DNA from: Flavobacteriales bacterium UBA2798
GTDB lineage: Bacteria > Bacteroidota > Bacteroidia > Flavobacteriales_D > UBA2798
Direction of reading: 5' to 3'
Assembly (NCBI GenBank): GCA_002351955.1
Contig: DEHO01000026.1
Coordinates: forward strand, 54,938 to 72,522
Length of the DNA: 17,585 bases
The translations under genes were made by a program, and so were the position numbers. Under the pieces are notes generated by a model. The model was given only the letters and a program-made list of their open reading frames with translations, did no database searches and had not been told where the DNA came from. The first letter of the stretch is position 1. Each line of letters starts with the position of its first letter. Positions 1 to 6,184 of this stretch are shown in pieces.

Positions 1-210
1 AAATCCTCCTTTATGACTGATCGATTTTGCCACAAATACTTTCTTTACAGCTCCTGGATTTCCCCAATCCTTATCATCTGTACAATAGGTTACCCTGGGC
101 ATTAGTCCATAACCGGTATGTACTTTGGAAACATCGCATAAAAAAGGTGTTTTAAATGCACGTTCAAGACTGCAATTGAAAACTGTTTTAAGACGTGATG
201 TAAATTTCAT
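1..210 (-). CDS. Partial SRPBCC-like hypothetical protein (N-terminal 70 residues)
   Basis: A leftward frame starts at the ATG complementary to 208-210 and stays open through all 70 codons to the left edge, so only the N-terminus is present. It begins MKFTSRLKTVFNCSLERAFK and continues with a segment containing DVSKVHTGYG and a Cys-Thr-Asp-Asp-Lys stretch. From memory this resembles the start of small SRPBCC/START-fold proteins of Bacteroidota, where an N-terminal beta strand and an 'ERAF' helix precede the ligand pocket; no catalytic residue can be judged. It is divergent from the gene at 317 and shares a roughly 100-bp intergenic region with it. It lies on the host side of the integrase and is probably not part of the island. 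The coding call is fairly secure; the family name is tentative. Confidence 0.6.
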   Translation of the reverse strand, partial: MKFTSRLKTVFNCSLERAFKTPFLCDVSKVHTGYGLMPRVTYCTDDKDWGNPGAVKKVFVAKSISHKGGF

Positions 211-264
211 CGTTCACAAATATCTGATAAAACCTGTTTTGTTTAACGCCAATGGGAGATTTGA

Positions 265-296
265 TTTGAAAATGCCGAGGTAATTATTTACTTTCG
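265..296 (+). promoter_or_regulatory. Bacteroidota-type promoter for the gene at 317
   Basis: TTTG at 265-268 is followed after 20 bp by TACTTTCG at 289-296, close to the TTTG-N19-21-TAnnTTTG promoter known in this phylum. The expected transcription start would fall about 10-15 bases before the ATG at 317, giving a short leader, as is usual here. The -7 box has one mismatch (C for T). Confidence 0.45.
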
Positions 297-316
297 AAAC
301 AGGTAAGATCTGTCCT

Positions 317-940
317 ATGACACCACACGAATTTTGGTCCTGGTTCAATGAAAACCGCTTCCGTTATCTGTTCATCAATGATGAAGCAATGGAAGAGCGC
401 GATCAGGCATTGGAAGACCTGGCCAATCAGTTGGCAGAATATAAGTCAGGACTGTTCTTCTTAATCGGAGGTCAGGCCGACCGGGAGGAGCAGGATCTCA
501 TTATTACATCCGATGGCCAGCGCAATCTTTTTCCCATGGTGAAAGAGCTTTGCGATGCCGCACCAAAAATTGAGAAATGGAGAGTGGTCGCCTTCAAACC
601 TGCATTAGGTCCCGACATCCAACTCGAGTACCGCGACATCCTCTTTGATCCACGTCAATTATGGTTCATTCCCCTTGTGCACCCCGATCACCCGGAATAC
701 ACTGGTATTCGCATCGGCATGCAGGATTACACACCGGAACGTGAAAATGATTTTATGGGAGGTTTGTACCTCTTGCTCGATAATTTCCTTGGTGAGGAAT
801 CGTTTACGTTAGACGTGAATTACGTCGAATGCTGCGAGCTCCCCGAATTTCCGGAGGAAGAAGGATTTCATCCTTTAAGCGAATTGCCTTCGTATATCAG
901 GTGGAAACAGAATGAGAACGGTGAACGAATTTCCAATTAA
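317..940 (+). CDS. Hypothetical acidic protein, 207 aa
   Basis: This is a complete frame with start MTPHEFWSWF and stop at 938-940. The protein is soluble and acidic, with no signal peptide or membrane segment. It has aromatic-rich N-terminal helices (FWSWFNENRFRYLF), a central part alternating hydrophobic strands and charged turns, and a Glu/Pro-rich C-terminus (ELPEFPEEEGF). I recognise it only as a type of conserved hypothetical protein seen in Bacteroidota and assign no function. Its base composition is noticeably richer in G+C than the island genes to the right, which supports placing it on the host chromosome. A plausible promoter lies just upstream, and a weak terminator-like hairpin lies about 170 bp downstream. 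Confidence 0.8.
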   Translation: MTPHEFWSWFNENRFRYLFINDEAMEERDQALEDLANQLAEYKSGLFFLIGGQADREEQDLIITSDGQRNLFPMVKELCDAAPKIEKWRVVAFKPALGPDIQLEYRDILFDPRQLWFIPLVHPDHPEYTGIRIGMQDYTPERENDFMGGLYLLLDNFLGEESFTLDVNYVECCELPEFPEEEGFHPLSELPSYIRWKQNENGERISN

Positions 941-979
941 TTAATTGCCAATTAATCAATTAACCAATTTCCAATTAGC
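934..979. repeat. Short tandem CAATTA-type repeats at the gene end
   Basis: CAATTAAT (949-956), CAATTAAC (957-964) and CAATTTCC (965-972) form an 8-bp period. Further CAATTA copies lie at 934 and 972. It is low-complexity AT-rich sequence that spans the stop codon of the hypothetical gene. No function is evident. Confidence 0.6.
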
Positions 980-1111
980 CAGTTTAATTTGGGACTTTTA
1001 GATTAATCAATTGCAAAGCTCCTGAACAAAATCGAAGAGCCAAATACCCGACTAACCATTAACTGATAACTAATCCCGAAAACACAACCAAAGGTAATAA
1101 AACCCAACAAA

Positions 1112-1132
1112 CCCCTGAGAACACGGGGATTT
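1112..1132 (+). terminator. Weak terminator-like hairpin
   Basis: CCCC at 1112-1115 can pair with GGGG at 1125-1128. TG/CA extends the stem with one bulged C and an AGAA loop, and the stem is followed by ATTTT. The stem and T-run are short, so it may end transcription from the gene at 317, but only weakly. Confidence 0.3.
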
Positions 1133-1178
1133 TGAAATAACGGGTTTGGGCTATATTCTGAAAATTTAGGTGACTTTC

Positions 1179-1292
1179 TGCGGTTTATGTTACTCCCTTG
1201 TTACCGCAAAAATTTCAACGGGTTACACGTGGGTTCAAGAACCCAAAAGTAGTGCTCAAAATGCCGTAGCCTTGTCACGCATTAAGCGTGAC
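1179..1292. other. Cluster of inverted repeats upstream of the integrase, candidate attachment/regulatory region
   Basis: The 397-bp gap between 940 and 1338 holds no credible gene. It contains three inverted repeats. TGCGGT (1179-1184) pairs with ACCGCA (1203-1208). GGGTTC-AA-GAACCC occupies 1231-1244. GTCACGC-ATTAA-GCGTGAC occupies 1274-1292 with perfect 7-bp arms. GTTAC occurs three times between about 1188 and 1226. Tyrosine recombinases usually act on attachment sites next to their own gene and bind short inverted core sites and repeated arm sites, so this is the most likely left attachment region. The right-hand partner is outside the window, so no crossover site can be named. An operator for the integrase gene is an alternative. 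Confidence 0.4.
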
Positions 1293-1337
1293 CACTTCGG
1301 CACAAGAGCGAGTGTTTAACCTTAAAACCTAAAAACA

Positions 1338-2483
1338 ATGGGAGTGTATTTAAGAGAAAAGAAACTGAGTCAGGGACAAGTATCCTACTATTTGGATATT
1401 TATCACAACAAAACCCGATGGTACGAGTTTTTGGAAATCAAAATCAACAAAAACCGTCCGAGTGCGCAAGACAAAGAGAAAAAACGTCTTGCTAATGAAA
1501 TCCGCGCACAACGCGAGAATGAATTAATCGTACAGGACAACGCGCTTATTGACAAAAGCAAGCGCAAAGCAAATTTTGTAGAATGGTTCGAGAAATTTTT
1601 AAATGAGAAAAATCCGAACACGCTTTACTCTTCTGCACTTTTCAACCTGAAAAACTACGTAGGTAAAAAACCACTGCCCTTTATGGTCATTACTCCGGAG
1701 TGGTGTAAGGATTTTGTAAAGTACCTGAAAACAAAAGTTAGCAACAACACCGCGAGAAAATACGCGATGGTGGTATTTTCTGGATTGGAAGAAGCAGAAA
1801 GAAAAGGAATCATTCAGAAAAACCCTTTCCGGCTTATTGAGAAAAAAGACAGAATCAAAAAGCAGGAAATTTTCAGAAGTGCTTTTACATTGGAACAATT
1901 GCAGCAATTGGTGAACACACCTTGTAATATTCCTGAACAATTTAAGCAAGCCTTTTTATTCAGTTGTTTCACCGGATTAAGATGGAGTGATGTCAATCCA
2001 CTCAGATGGGAAGAAATTATTACCAAGCAAATTGACGGTAATGAAGAATGGTTCATTTATTTCGAGCAGGAAAAAACTGAGGGTATCGAATATCTTCCAC
2101 TTTCGGAACAAGCTGTTGAAATTCTTGAGAAAAGAAAAACGGCAAGCGATGAAAATGAAAAATATGTTTTTCCTGATGCACGAGAGACCAATCAGAAAAA
2201 CCACCTTGTTCACCGAAGAGTAAATTACTCACTTAAAAAATGGGCAGAAGCGGCAGGATTGGATAAAGAATCCATGCACTTTCATGCCGGTCGGCACACA
2301 TTCGCCACGAATGTTTTGGAGCATAGCGCGGATGGAGATTTGTGGACGGTAGCCAAACTATTAGGACACCGGAGTATTTTATCTACGCAGATTTACGCCC
2401 ATGTGCGCGACAAAAAGCGGGCATCAGCGGTAAAGTCCCTGCCCAAGATAGAAATCCCGGTAAACCCGCTAAAAGTGGCCTGA
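1338..2483 (+). CDS. Tyrosine recombinase / phage-type integrase
   Basis: The protein is 381 aa, a complete integrase of usual length for Bacteroidota islands. It is expected to integrate and excise the element by strand exchange through a covalent tyrosine-DNA link. Residues 1-65 look like an arm-binding N-terminal domain, about 75-165 a SAM-like core-binding domain (FVEWFEKFLNEK...), and about 180-365 the catalytic domain. Visible catalytic residues are R215 in FTGLRWSD, K246, H316 and R319 in HFHAGRHTFA, H344 in LLGHRS, and the nucleophile Y353 in TQIYAHV. None is missing, so it should be active. It stands alone, with a terminator right after the stop, and it reads away from the repeat-rich region that probably contains the attachment site. 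Start ATG at 1338 is preceded by no clear ribosome site, as is normal in this phylum. Confidence 0.95.
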   Translation: MGVYLREKKLSQGQVSYYLDIYHNKTRWYEFLEIKINKNRPSAQDKEKKRLANEIRAQRENELIVQDNALIDKSKRKANFVEWFEKFLNEKNPNTLYSSALFNLKNYVGKKPLPFMVITPEWCKDFVKYLKTKVSNNTARKYAMVVFSGLEEAERKGIIQKNPFRLIEKKDRIKKQEIFRSAFTLEQLQQLVNTPCNIPEQFKQAFLFSCFTGLRWSDVNPLRWEEIITKQIDGNEEWFIYFEQEKTEGIEYLPLSEQAVEILEKRKTASDENEKYVFPDARETNQKNHLVHRRVNYSLKKWAEAAGLDKESMHFHAGRHTFATNVLEHSADGDLWTVAKLLGHRSILSTQIYAHVRDKKRASAVKSLPKIEIPVNPLKVA

Positions 2484-2509
2484 AAGCGGTCATAATCAAC
2501 CCATAATAG

Positions 2510-2535
2510 AACCCCGGCTCCTGTCGGGGTTTTGT
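2510..2535 (+). terminator. Rho-independent terminator of the integrase gene
   Basis: AACCCCG (2510-2516) pairs perfectly with CGGGGTT (2525-2531) across an 8-base loop, and the stem runs into a short T-rich tail. It lies 27 bp after the integrase stop codon. Confidence 0.75.
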
Positions 2536-2549
2536 TGTCGGTTAAACCG

Positions 2550-2557
2550 TAAATTTG
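2550..2557 (+). promoter_or_regulatory. TAnnTTTG -7 box, decides the start of the next gene
   Basis: TAAATTTG at 2550-2557 is a perfect Bacteroidota -7 element. Transcription would begin about 2562-2566, downstream of the first possible ATG at 2560, so the in-frame ATG at 2587 is the more plausible start. A TTTG lies upstream at 2531-2534, but the spacing is shorter than usual. Confidence 0.4.
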
Positions 2558-2586
2558 AAATGTACTTCAAAACAAAGATCAATAAT

Positions 2587-3393
2587 ATGGCAAATTTGGA
2601 TTATATAAATCGTCTATCTCATATTGCATTACTTCTCCATGAAATGGCGAATAAGAATCTGGATCAGTTAGCCGGAAAATGCCAAGAGAAGCATGAAATG
2701 CAGGACTATTATTTAGGTATTTTAAGAAGGCAAGCAATGGTTTGTCACGATCTGCACCTGATTTTAAAAAACAGACCTCAGGAAAACCTGACAACACCTT
2801 ATGTACTTCTTCGCTCTTTGTTAGATGATTTTATTCATCTTATATACCTTGACTTGCATGATAATCCAACTGAAGAAATAACAAAAATAAATGCAAAGAG
2901 TCATAAGGAGCATTTTGAATCATTGGCATTTTTGACTAATTCGCAGCATCAAGAAAACAATGGTGAGTCGATGAATTATTTAACCCCGGAAGGTTTAGGA
3001 GAAATCAAGACTATATTTAAGAGTAAACCGGAAAATGAAAAATACTTTACAAACATTGATGAGTTTGAATTTAAACGGTTCATTCAGTTCCGGCAGGTTG
3101 CAGAGAAAATTAATGGAACCGAAACCTGTAATATAGCAAGAGATCGTGCGTATTACCTTTGGAAAGATTTCTCCTCCTTTGTACATTATGCTAACTGGTG
3201 TCTTGAATATGAGTTAACCGAGGACATTATTAAACTACAAGTTATTGAGGAAAGTTTGCAATATGTTTTTAATTCAATTTTAATCGCGTTCAAATATTTC
3301 AAGCACACTCTTGGGATGAAAACAATTATCAATACGTATTTAATTAAGGAAATAAAGTTTGGAGTTATTATCACCAAGCAAGAGCAACAATAA
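2587..3393 (+). CDS. DUF5677-like all-helical protein, cargo gene
   Basis: From the ATG at 2587 the protein is 268 aa and starts MANLDYINRL. The frame could begin at 2560, but that start coincides with the promoter box. It is predicted almost entirely helical. The segment VLLRSLLDDFIHLIYLDL and the later SSFVHYANW resemble the conserved RSL...D.. and F.H segments of DUF5677-type proteins, a poorly understood family often found in accessory and defence regions. Those two segments, with Arg, Asp and His close to each other, are the likely functional core, but no reaction can be assigned. The C-terminus is hydrophobic (FNSILIAFKYF) but not a convincing membrane span. It follows the integrase terminator with its own promoter and looks like an independent cargo gene. 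The family link is from memory of the motif style only. Confidence 0.75.
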   Translation: MANLDYINRLSHIALLLHEMANKNLDQLAGKCQEKHEMQDYYLGILRRQAMVCHDLHLILKNRPQENLTTPYVLLRSLLDDFIHLIYLDLHDNPTEEITKINAKSHKEHFESLAFLTNSQHQENNGESMNYLTPEGLGEIKTIFKSKPENEKYFTNIDEFEFKRFIQFRQVAEKINGTETCNIARDRAYYLWKDFSSFVHYANWCLEYELTEDIIKLQVIEESLQYVFNSILIAFKYFKHTLGMKTIINTYLIKEIKFGVIITKQEQQ

Positions 3394-3403
3394 TCACTTT
3401 ACT

Positions 3404-4240
3404 ATGGAAACCATTAACTACGAACTGAACCTGAAAGAAATCACCAAGAGTGAATATTTCTTACAAAAAGAAACCTATGACCAATATAAAACTGAAGCAA
3501 CGTTTTACCTTAATTCCCTGAAGAAATATATTCCTGAAGGTTCGACACTGGATGAACACAATGGGAAAACCATTGAAGAAATGGCAATTGAAAGACCTGC
3601 CCGCTACCTCAGTCCCGGAATGGTTAAGCAAAACGGGAAAAATGTCCGGGTATGGTGCGACCTATTAGAAGATTTTATTATTACTCCGGAACATAAAATT
3701 ATGTATGGCCGGTTCATGGCTTATTTTCTGCGTAATCTTTCCTTGCAATACGTAGATGAATTTTTAGAATACCACTTAGTGAATTACTACAACCATGATG
3801 AAAAGAAATTTACCCGTTTTTTAAAACTCAATATCCGGGAACAAACGGACGGCACTATTTCTAATGAGACGATTGAAACGGTAAATGAATGGATTGATGA
3901 AAAAAAGAAACAAGAAAACCTCCCGGCAAAAATAAAAACGAAAGGCAAACCAAAACGACAAGCGGGAGATAAAGCAACTGAACTGTCACAAGAGCAAACT
4001 ACTGTGCTGATTCATTATTTAAAAGAAGCAAAAATCATTCACCGGGGAGAATATCTCACCAATAAAGAAGCCGGTGAAGCATTCAGTATTTTGACAGGTT
4101 ATAGCGCTGACACTATACGCCAAACTCTCGGCAAACAGGAGTTGGATAAGATCTGTACACCGGAAAATCTTACTGCTGTTCAAAAATCTTTGCAGCAAGC
4201 TATCAACTTCATCCACAGGAAGAACCAAGAGAAAAAGTGA
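3404..4240 (+). CDS. Bacteroidota mobile-element hypothetical protein, 278 aa
   Basis: I chose the ATG at 3404 (METINYELNLKEITK), 10 bp after the previous stop. An upstream in-frame ATG at 3359 would overlap the preceding gene by 35 bp and adds an unlikely extension. The protein has an N-terminal helical domain (about 1-165), a Lys-rich linker near 175-200 (KKKQENLPAKIKTKGKPKRQ), and a C-terminal domain of about 75 residues starting LSQEQTTVLIHYLKEAKII and containing TNKEAGEAFSILTGYSADTIRQTL. That C-terminal pattern recurs in proteins of Bacteroidota conjugative and integrative elements, where its role is not established; a DNA- or protein-binding helical domain is plausible. No catalytic motif is visible. 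Its place next to the excisionase-like gene supports a backbone role in the element. Confidence 0.8.
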   Translation: METINYELNLKEITKSEYFLQKETYDQYKTEATFYLNSLKKYIPEGSTLDEHNGKTIEEMAIERPARYLSPGMVKQNGKNVRVWCDLLEDFIITPEHKIMYGRFMAYFLRNLSLQYVDEFLEYHLVNYYNHDEKKFTRFLKLNIREQTDGTISNETIETVNEWIDEKKKQENLPAKIKTKGKPKRQAGDKATELSQEQTTVLIHYLKEAKIIHRGEYLTNKEAGEAFSILTGYSADTIRQTLGKQELDKICTPENLTAVQKSLQQAINFIHRKNQEKK

Positions 4241-4255
4241 ACCATCCTCGCCTTA

Positions 4256-4274
4256 CTTGAACCTTCAAGAACCC
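4256..4274. repeat. Overlapping inverted repeat sharing 11 bp with the integrase upstream region
   Basis: CTTGAA-CC-TTCAAG is perfect at 4256-4269. TTCAAGAACCC at 4264-4274 is identical to 1234-1244, which lies inside the GGGTTC-AA-GAACCC palindrome upstream of the integrase. The same short word occurs before both the integrase and the excisionase-type gene, which suggests a common DNA-binding protein, though 11 bp can recur by chance. Confidence 0.35.
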
Positions 4275-4293
4275 GACAAAAGTCGTTTTTTTT
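4274..4293 (+). terminator. Short terminator-like hairpin
   Basis: CGAC (4274-4277), loop AAAA, GTCG (4282-4285) is followed directly by eight T residues. The stem is only 4 bp, so strength is doubtful, but the T-run is good. It would separate the 278-aa gene from the HTH gene at 4329. Confidence 0.4.
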
Positions 4294-4328
4294 CAAAATT
4301 TTTGCGCGTAACGTAAATTTTTTGAAAA

Positions 4329-4658
4329 ATGGGAACAGCTATTTTCACCAGTCTCAGTGAAGACGATTTCAGAAGAATGCTCAAGGAAACCGTAAAGGAA
4401 GTACTCAGGGAAGGCATTCATCAGGTAAAGGATAACTTACCTGAAATTCTCAATGTAAGGGAAGCCGCAAACTTTCTTCGGTTAAAGCTCAACACGCTTT
4501 ACGAAAAGACCTCGCGCAAACTCATTCCGCATTTTAAACGCGGTAACAAACTCTATTTCCGAAAACCGGAACTGGAATCCTGGATCAAGGAAGGCAAAGT
4601 AAAAACACAGGATGAGATGCAGGGCGAAGCGATCACTTACACATTGAACAACCACTAA
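4329..4658 (+). CDS. HTH_17 excisionase-type DNA-binding protein
   Basis: The protein is 109 aa. Residues 1-35 form an amphipathic helix with no homology I recognise. Residues 40-88 make a helix-turn-helix of the MerR/excisionase type (Pfam HTH_17): ILNVREAANFLRLKLNTLYE is the first half, and RGNKLYFRKPELESWIK is the typical wing ending in the 'F...el..Wi' signature. Proteins like this in Bacteroidota elements act as recombination directionality factors (Xis) or regulators of excision and transfer genes. It sits 88 bp after the previous gene and is followed by a 206-bp gap with large hairpins and a palindrome that may be its target. Which of the two roles it plays cannot be told from the sequence. 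Confidence 0.85.
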   Translation: MGTAIFTSLSEDDFRRMLKETVKEVLREGIHQVKDNLPEILNVREAANFLRLKLNTLYEKTSRKLIPHFKRGNKLYFRKPELESWIKEGKVKTQDEMQGEAITYTLNNH

Positions 4659-4714
4659 AAGGAAATCAATAAAATGATCAGGAATAAATCACCCGCTTAA
4701 AATTTTGATCCGAA

Positions 4715-4777
4715 AAAACGGAACAGGAAAACTCCGGTTTTGTGAAAATGAAAATTCACAAACCGGAATTCCGTTTT
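4715..4777. other. Large two-tier hairpin
   Basis: The outer stem is AAAACGGAA (4715-4723) with TTCCGTTTT (4769-4777), 9 bp and perfect. The inner stem is TCCGGTTTTGTGAA (4733-4746) with TTCACAAACCGGA (4755-4767), 13 pairs with one bulged T and an AATGAAAA loop. It lies in the 206-bp gap between the HTH gene and the small membrane protein, with only CTTTA-type sequence after the adjoining hairpin, so it is not a classic terminator. A structured origin, transfer site or RNA leader are options. Confidence 0.65.
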
Positions 4778-4782
4778 CCGTC

Positions 4783-4800
4783 AAAAATCCGTCAATGACG
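4783..4800. repeat. Copy 1 of a 17-bp direct repeat holding the palindrome CGTCAATGACG
   Basis: AAAAATCCGTCAATGAC at 4783-4799 recurs exactly at 5412-5428. Within it CGTCAATGACG (4790-4800) is an 11-bp palindrome with a single central base, the shape of a protein-binding half-site pair. Confidence 0.6.
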
Positions 4801-4815
4801 TTTTGTTGACGGATT
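4786..4815. other. 10-bp stem hairpin with overlapping CCGTCAA repeats
   Basis: AATCCGTCAA (4786-4795) pairs perfectly with TTGACGGATT (4806-4815) around a 10-base loop. CCGTCAA also occurs as direct copies at 4778-4784 and 4789-4795. The tail CTTTAAAAAAC has few T residues, so rho-independent termination is possible but not convincing. Confidence 0.6.
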
Positions 4816-4864
4816 CTTTAAAAAACTAAAAACATAAACAAACACGAATAATTATAGAAGATTT

Positions 4865-5098
4865 ATGGAAACGCAAAAGAAAACAGTATTGGAAAATCAG
4901 GAAAAGACCTATACTAAAACAGAACTATTCACTTATTCGGGAATAGCTGCGCTTCTGACAGGTGTAATAGGATATTTCATTGGAGAAAACCGGGGAGAAA
5001 AAAAAGCGAAGGAGAAATTTGAATACGCGGTAAACAAATGGAAAGAAAAAGCAGAGAAACGCAAAAAGGAAGATCAGGAAGAAGAATTTGTGATGTAA
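4865..5098 (+). CDS. Small membrane-anchored coiled-coil protein, 77 aa
   Basis: Residues 1-20 are charged and polar. Residues 23-40 (FTYSGIAALLTGVIGYFIG) form one hydrophobic transmembrane helix with a GxxxG-like glycine pattern, and residues 42-77 are an extremely charged Lys/Glu helix that could form a coiled coil. A single-span inner-membrane protein with a cytoplasmic tail is likely. It starts right after the hairpin region and is 12 bp ahead of the zinc-finger gene, so the two are probably co-transcribed. No family is recognised; small proteins of this layout are common in mobile elements, but their role is unknown. Confidence 0.65.
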   Translation: METQKKTVLENQEKTYTKTELFTYSGIAALLTGVIGYFIGENRGEKKAKEKFEYAVNKWKEKAEKRKKEDQEEEFVM

Positions 5099-5110
5099 AA
5101 ACCAAATGGA

Positions 5111-6181
5111 ATGAAACGGAAGTGTAAACATTGTAAGGAATCCTTTCTCATAAAACGGATCAACCAGTTTTATTGCTCGCAGTCTTGCAGGCAACAGGCT
5201 TATCTTATTCGTAACGGGTTTTCAAAGGAGAAAACTGAAAATCAAAATCCGAATTCTGAAGATTTGCTGAAGAATGTGGCTGGCTCAGTAAACCCGGAAC
5301 TGCTTCAGGGAATCATATCTGTTCTTGGCGGAAATGCGTCAATGACGGATTTATTTACCAAAACACAGGAAAAACCCACTAACGACAAGGGAACTCAAGC
5401 AGAACCGAATGAAAAATCCGTCAATGACACAAAAAAGAAAAAGGGTGGTGTGATGATGGAATTTTACCGGAAAAACATGATTGGAAAGCGAAAATCGAAT
5501 GAAAAAAGTGTTGTCGTGGAGGAAAATTCTGCAATCATGCAGCAAAAATCTGGATTCATGGAGAAGAAAAATGTAATCATGCGGGAAAAAACTGCAATCA
5601 TGGAAAATTCATGCAGGAAGAATGTGCATAGCATGGGAGTTTCATGTGAGAAGCATGGAAGTAGCATGGAGGTTTCATGCGATAGCCATGCGAGTAGCAT
5701 GAAGAATTCATGTGGTAAAATATCTGGAGTATCAGAAAAACCCCATGAAAACCATCCCAATTACAACGGAAAAGATATATTTTCCTTTATGTTAAAGCAT
5801 CAACTTACCATTCCGATAGTAAATAATGGTTATGTAAGAACTCTTTTCCCGCATTGGAATGACAAGGAGTGGAAACTTTCCTTGCATGTTAACGAAACTT
5901 TAGTAGATGCAATGGATATTTTATATCGGGCTTCCATTCGCAACCGCATCAAAACAAAATTGCTTCATTCCTGCCGGGAAAAATTGAATGTTATTTCGAC
6001 CGGGGTAAATTCTATTTTCCTACCGGGTGATTATCCGTTTATGAAATTTGCCCGGCACCTTAAATCAAAAGTAACGGAAGTAATAGAAAAACTTCCGGGC
6101 GACAAGGAAGAAATAAAATTCAAATTGTCGGATGAATTAAAAGATCAAATTGCCATTTTAAACATACAACTAAAACAATAA
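5111..6181 (+). CDS. Zinc-finger protein with internal heptad and 11-residue repeats
   Basis: The protein is 356 aa. Residues 5-26 hold a zinc site C5-x2-C8-x13-C22-x3-C26 followed by RQQAYLIRNG, a small treble-clef-like finger typical of mobile-element proteins. Residues 30-120 are polar and disordered. Residues 142-164 carry a 7-residue repeat with an [I/F]M pair at each step (M143, M150, M157, M164). Residues 167-199 carry three 11-residue repeats of the form SC-x-x-H-x-S-S-M, and a fourth starts at 200. Residues 215-356 are a separate folded domain with no recognised relatives (PFMKFARHLKSKVTEVIEKL near the end). The repeat part is dictated at DNA level by phased CATG words in all three codon positions. 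The gene is between the small membrane protein and the zinc-ribbon gene, with 3 bp to the latter. A DNA-binding or replication/transfer accessory role is inference. Confidence 0.8.
   Translation: MKRKCKHCKESFLIKRINQFYCSQSCRQQAYLIRNGFSKEKTENQNPNSEDLLKNVAGSVNPELLQGIISVLGGNASMTDLFTKTQEKPTNDKGTQAEPNEKSVNDTKKKKGGVMMEFYRKNMIGKRKSNEKSVVVEENSAIMQQKSGFMEKKNVIMREKTAIMENSCRKNVHSMGVSCEKHGSSMEVSCDSHASSMKNSCGKISGVSEKPHENHPNYNGKDIFSFMLKHQLTIPIVNNGYVRTLFPHWNDKEWKLSLHVNETLVDAMDILYRASIRNRIKTKLLHSCREKLNVISTGVNSIFLPGDYPFMKFARHLKSKVTEVIEKLPGDKEEIKFKLSDELKDQIAILNIQLKQ
5337..5347. repeat. Copy 2 of palindrome CGTCAATGACG
   Basis: An exact 11-bp CGTCAATGACG lies inside the zinc-finger gene, followed by GATTTA. Only the core of the longer 17-bp repeat is shared with copy 1. 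Confidence 0.55.
5412..5429. repeat. Copy 3, exact second copy of the 17-bp repeat
   Basis: AAAAATCCGTCAATGAC (5412-5428) matches 4783-4799 base for base. The palindrome is broken only at its last base (A for G at 5429). Confidence 0.6.
5536..5712. repeat. Helically phased CATG array (21-bp then 11-bp spacing)
   Basis: CATG begins at 5536, 5557, 5578 and 5599 (steps of 21), then at 5610, 5632, 5643, 5654, 5665, 5676, 5687, 5698 and 5709 (steps of 11, with one 22 where 5621 reads AATG). A higher-order 33-bp direct repeat starting TTCATG lies at 5608, 5641 and 5674, with a partial copy at 5707. The palindromic word falls in all three codon phases (TCA-TGy, CAT-Gnn, AGC-ATG), so the DNA word rather than one peptide motif is kept. 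Confidence 0.9.
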
Positions 6182-6184
6182 ACA

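Noticed and set aside
1231..1244. tRNA fragment (GGGTTCAAGAACCC looks like a T-arm)
   Set aside because: No acceptor or anticodon stem can be drawn around it and no CCA-type end follows. It is better described as a short palindrome.
2560..2586. Upstream start MYFKTKINN for the DUF5677-like gene
   Set aside because: It lies 2 bp after a TAnnTTTG box, so the transcript would begin after it; the ATG at 2587 fits better.
3359..3403. Upstream start MELLSPSKS for the 278-aa protein
   Set aside because: It would overlap the preceding gene by 35 bp in another frame, and the ATG at 3404 leaves a normal short gap.
5536..5712. CRISPR array
   Set aside because: The period is 11 or 21 bp, the conserved word is 4 bp, there are no spacers of uniform length, and the region is coding with no cas genes nearby.
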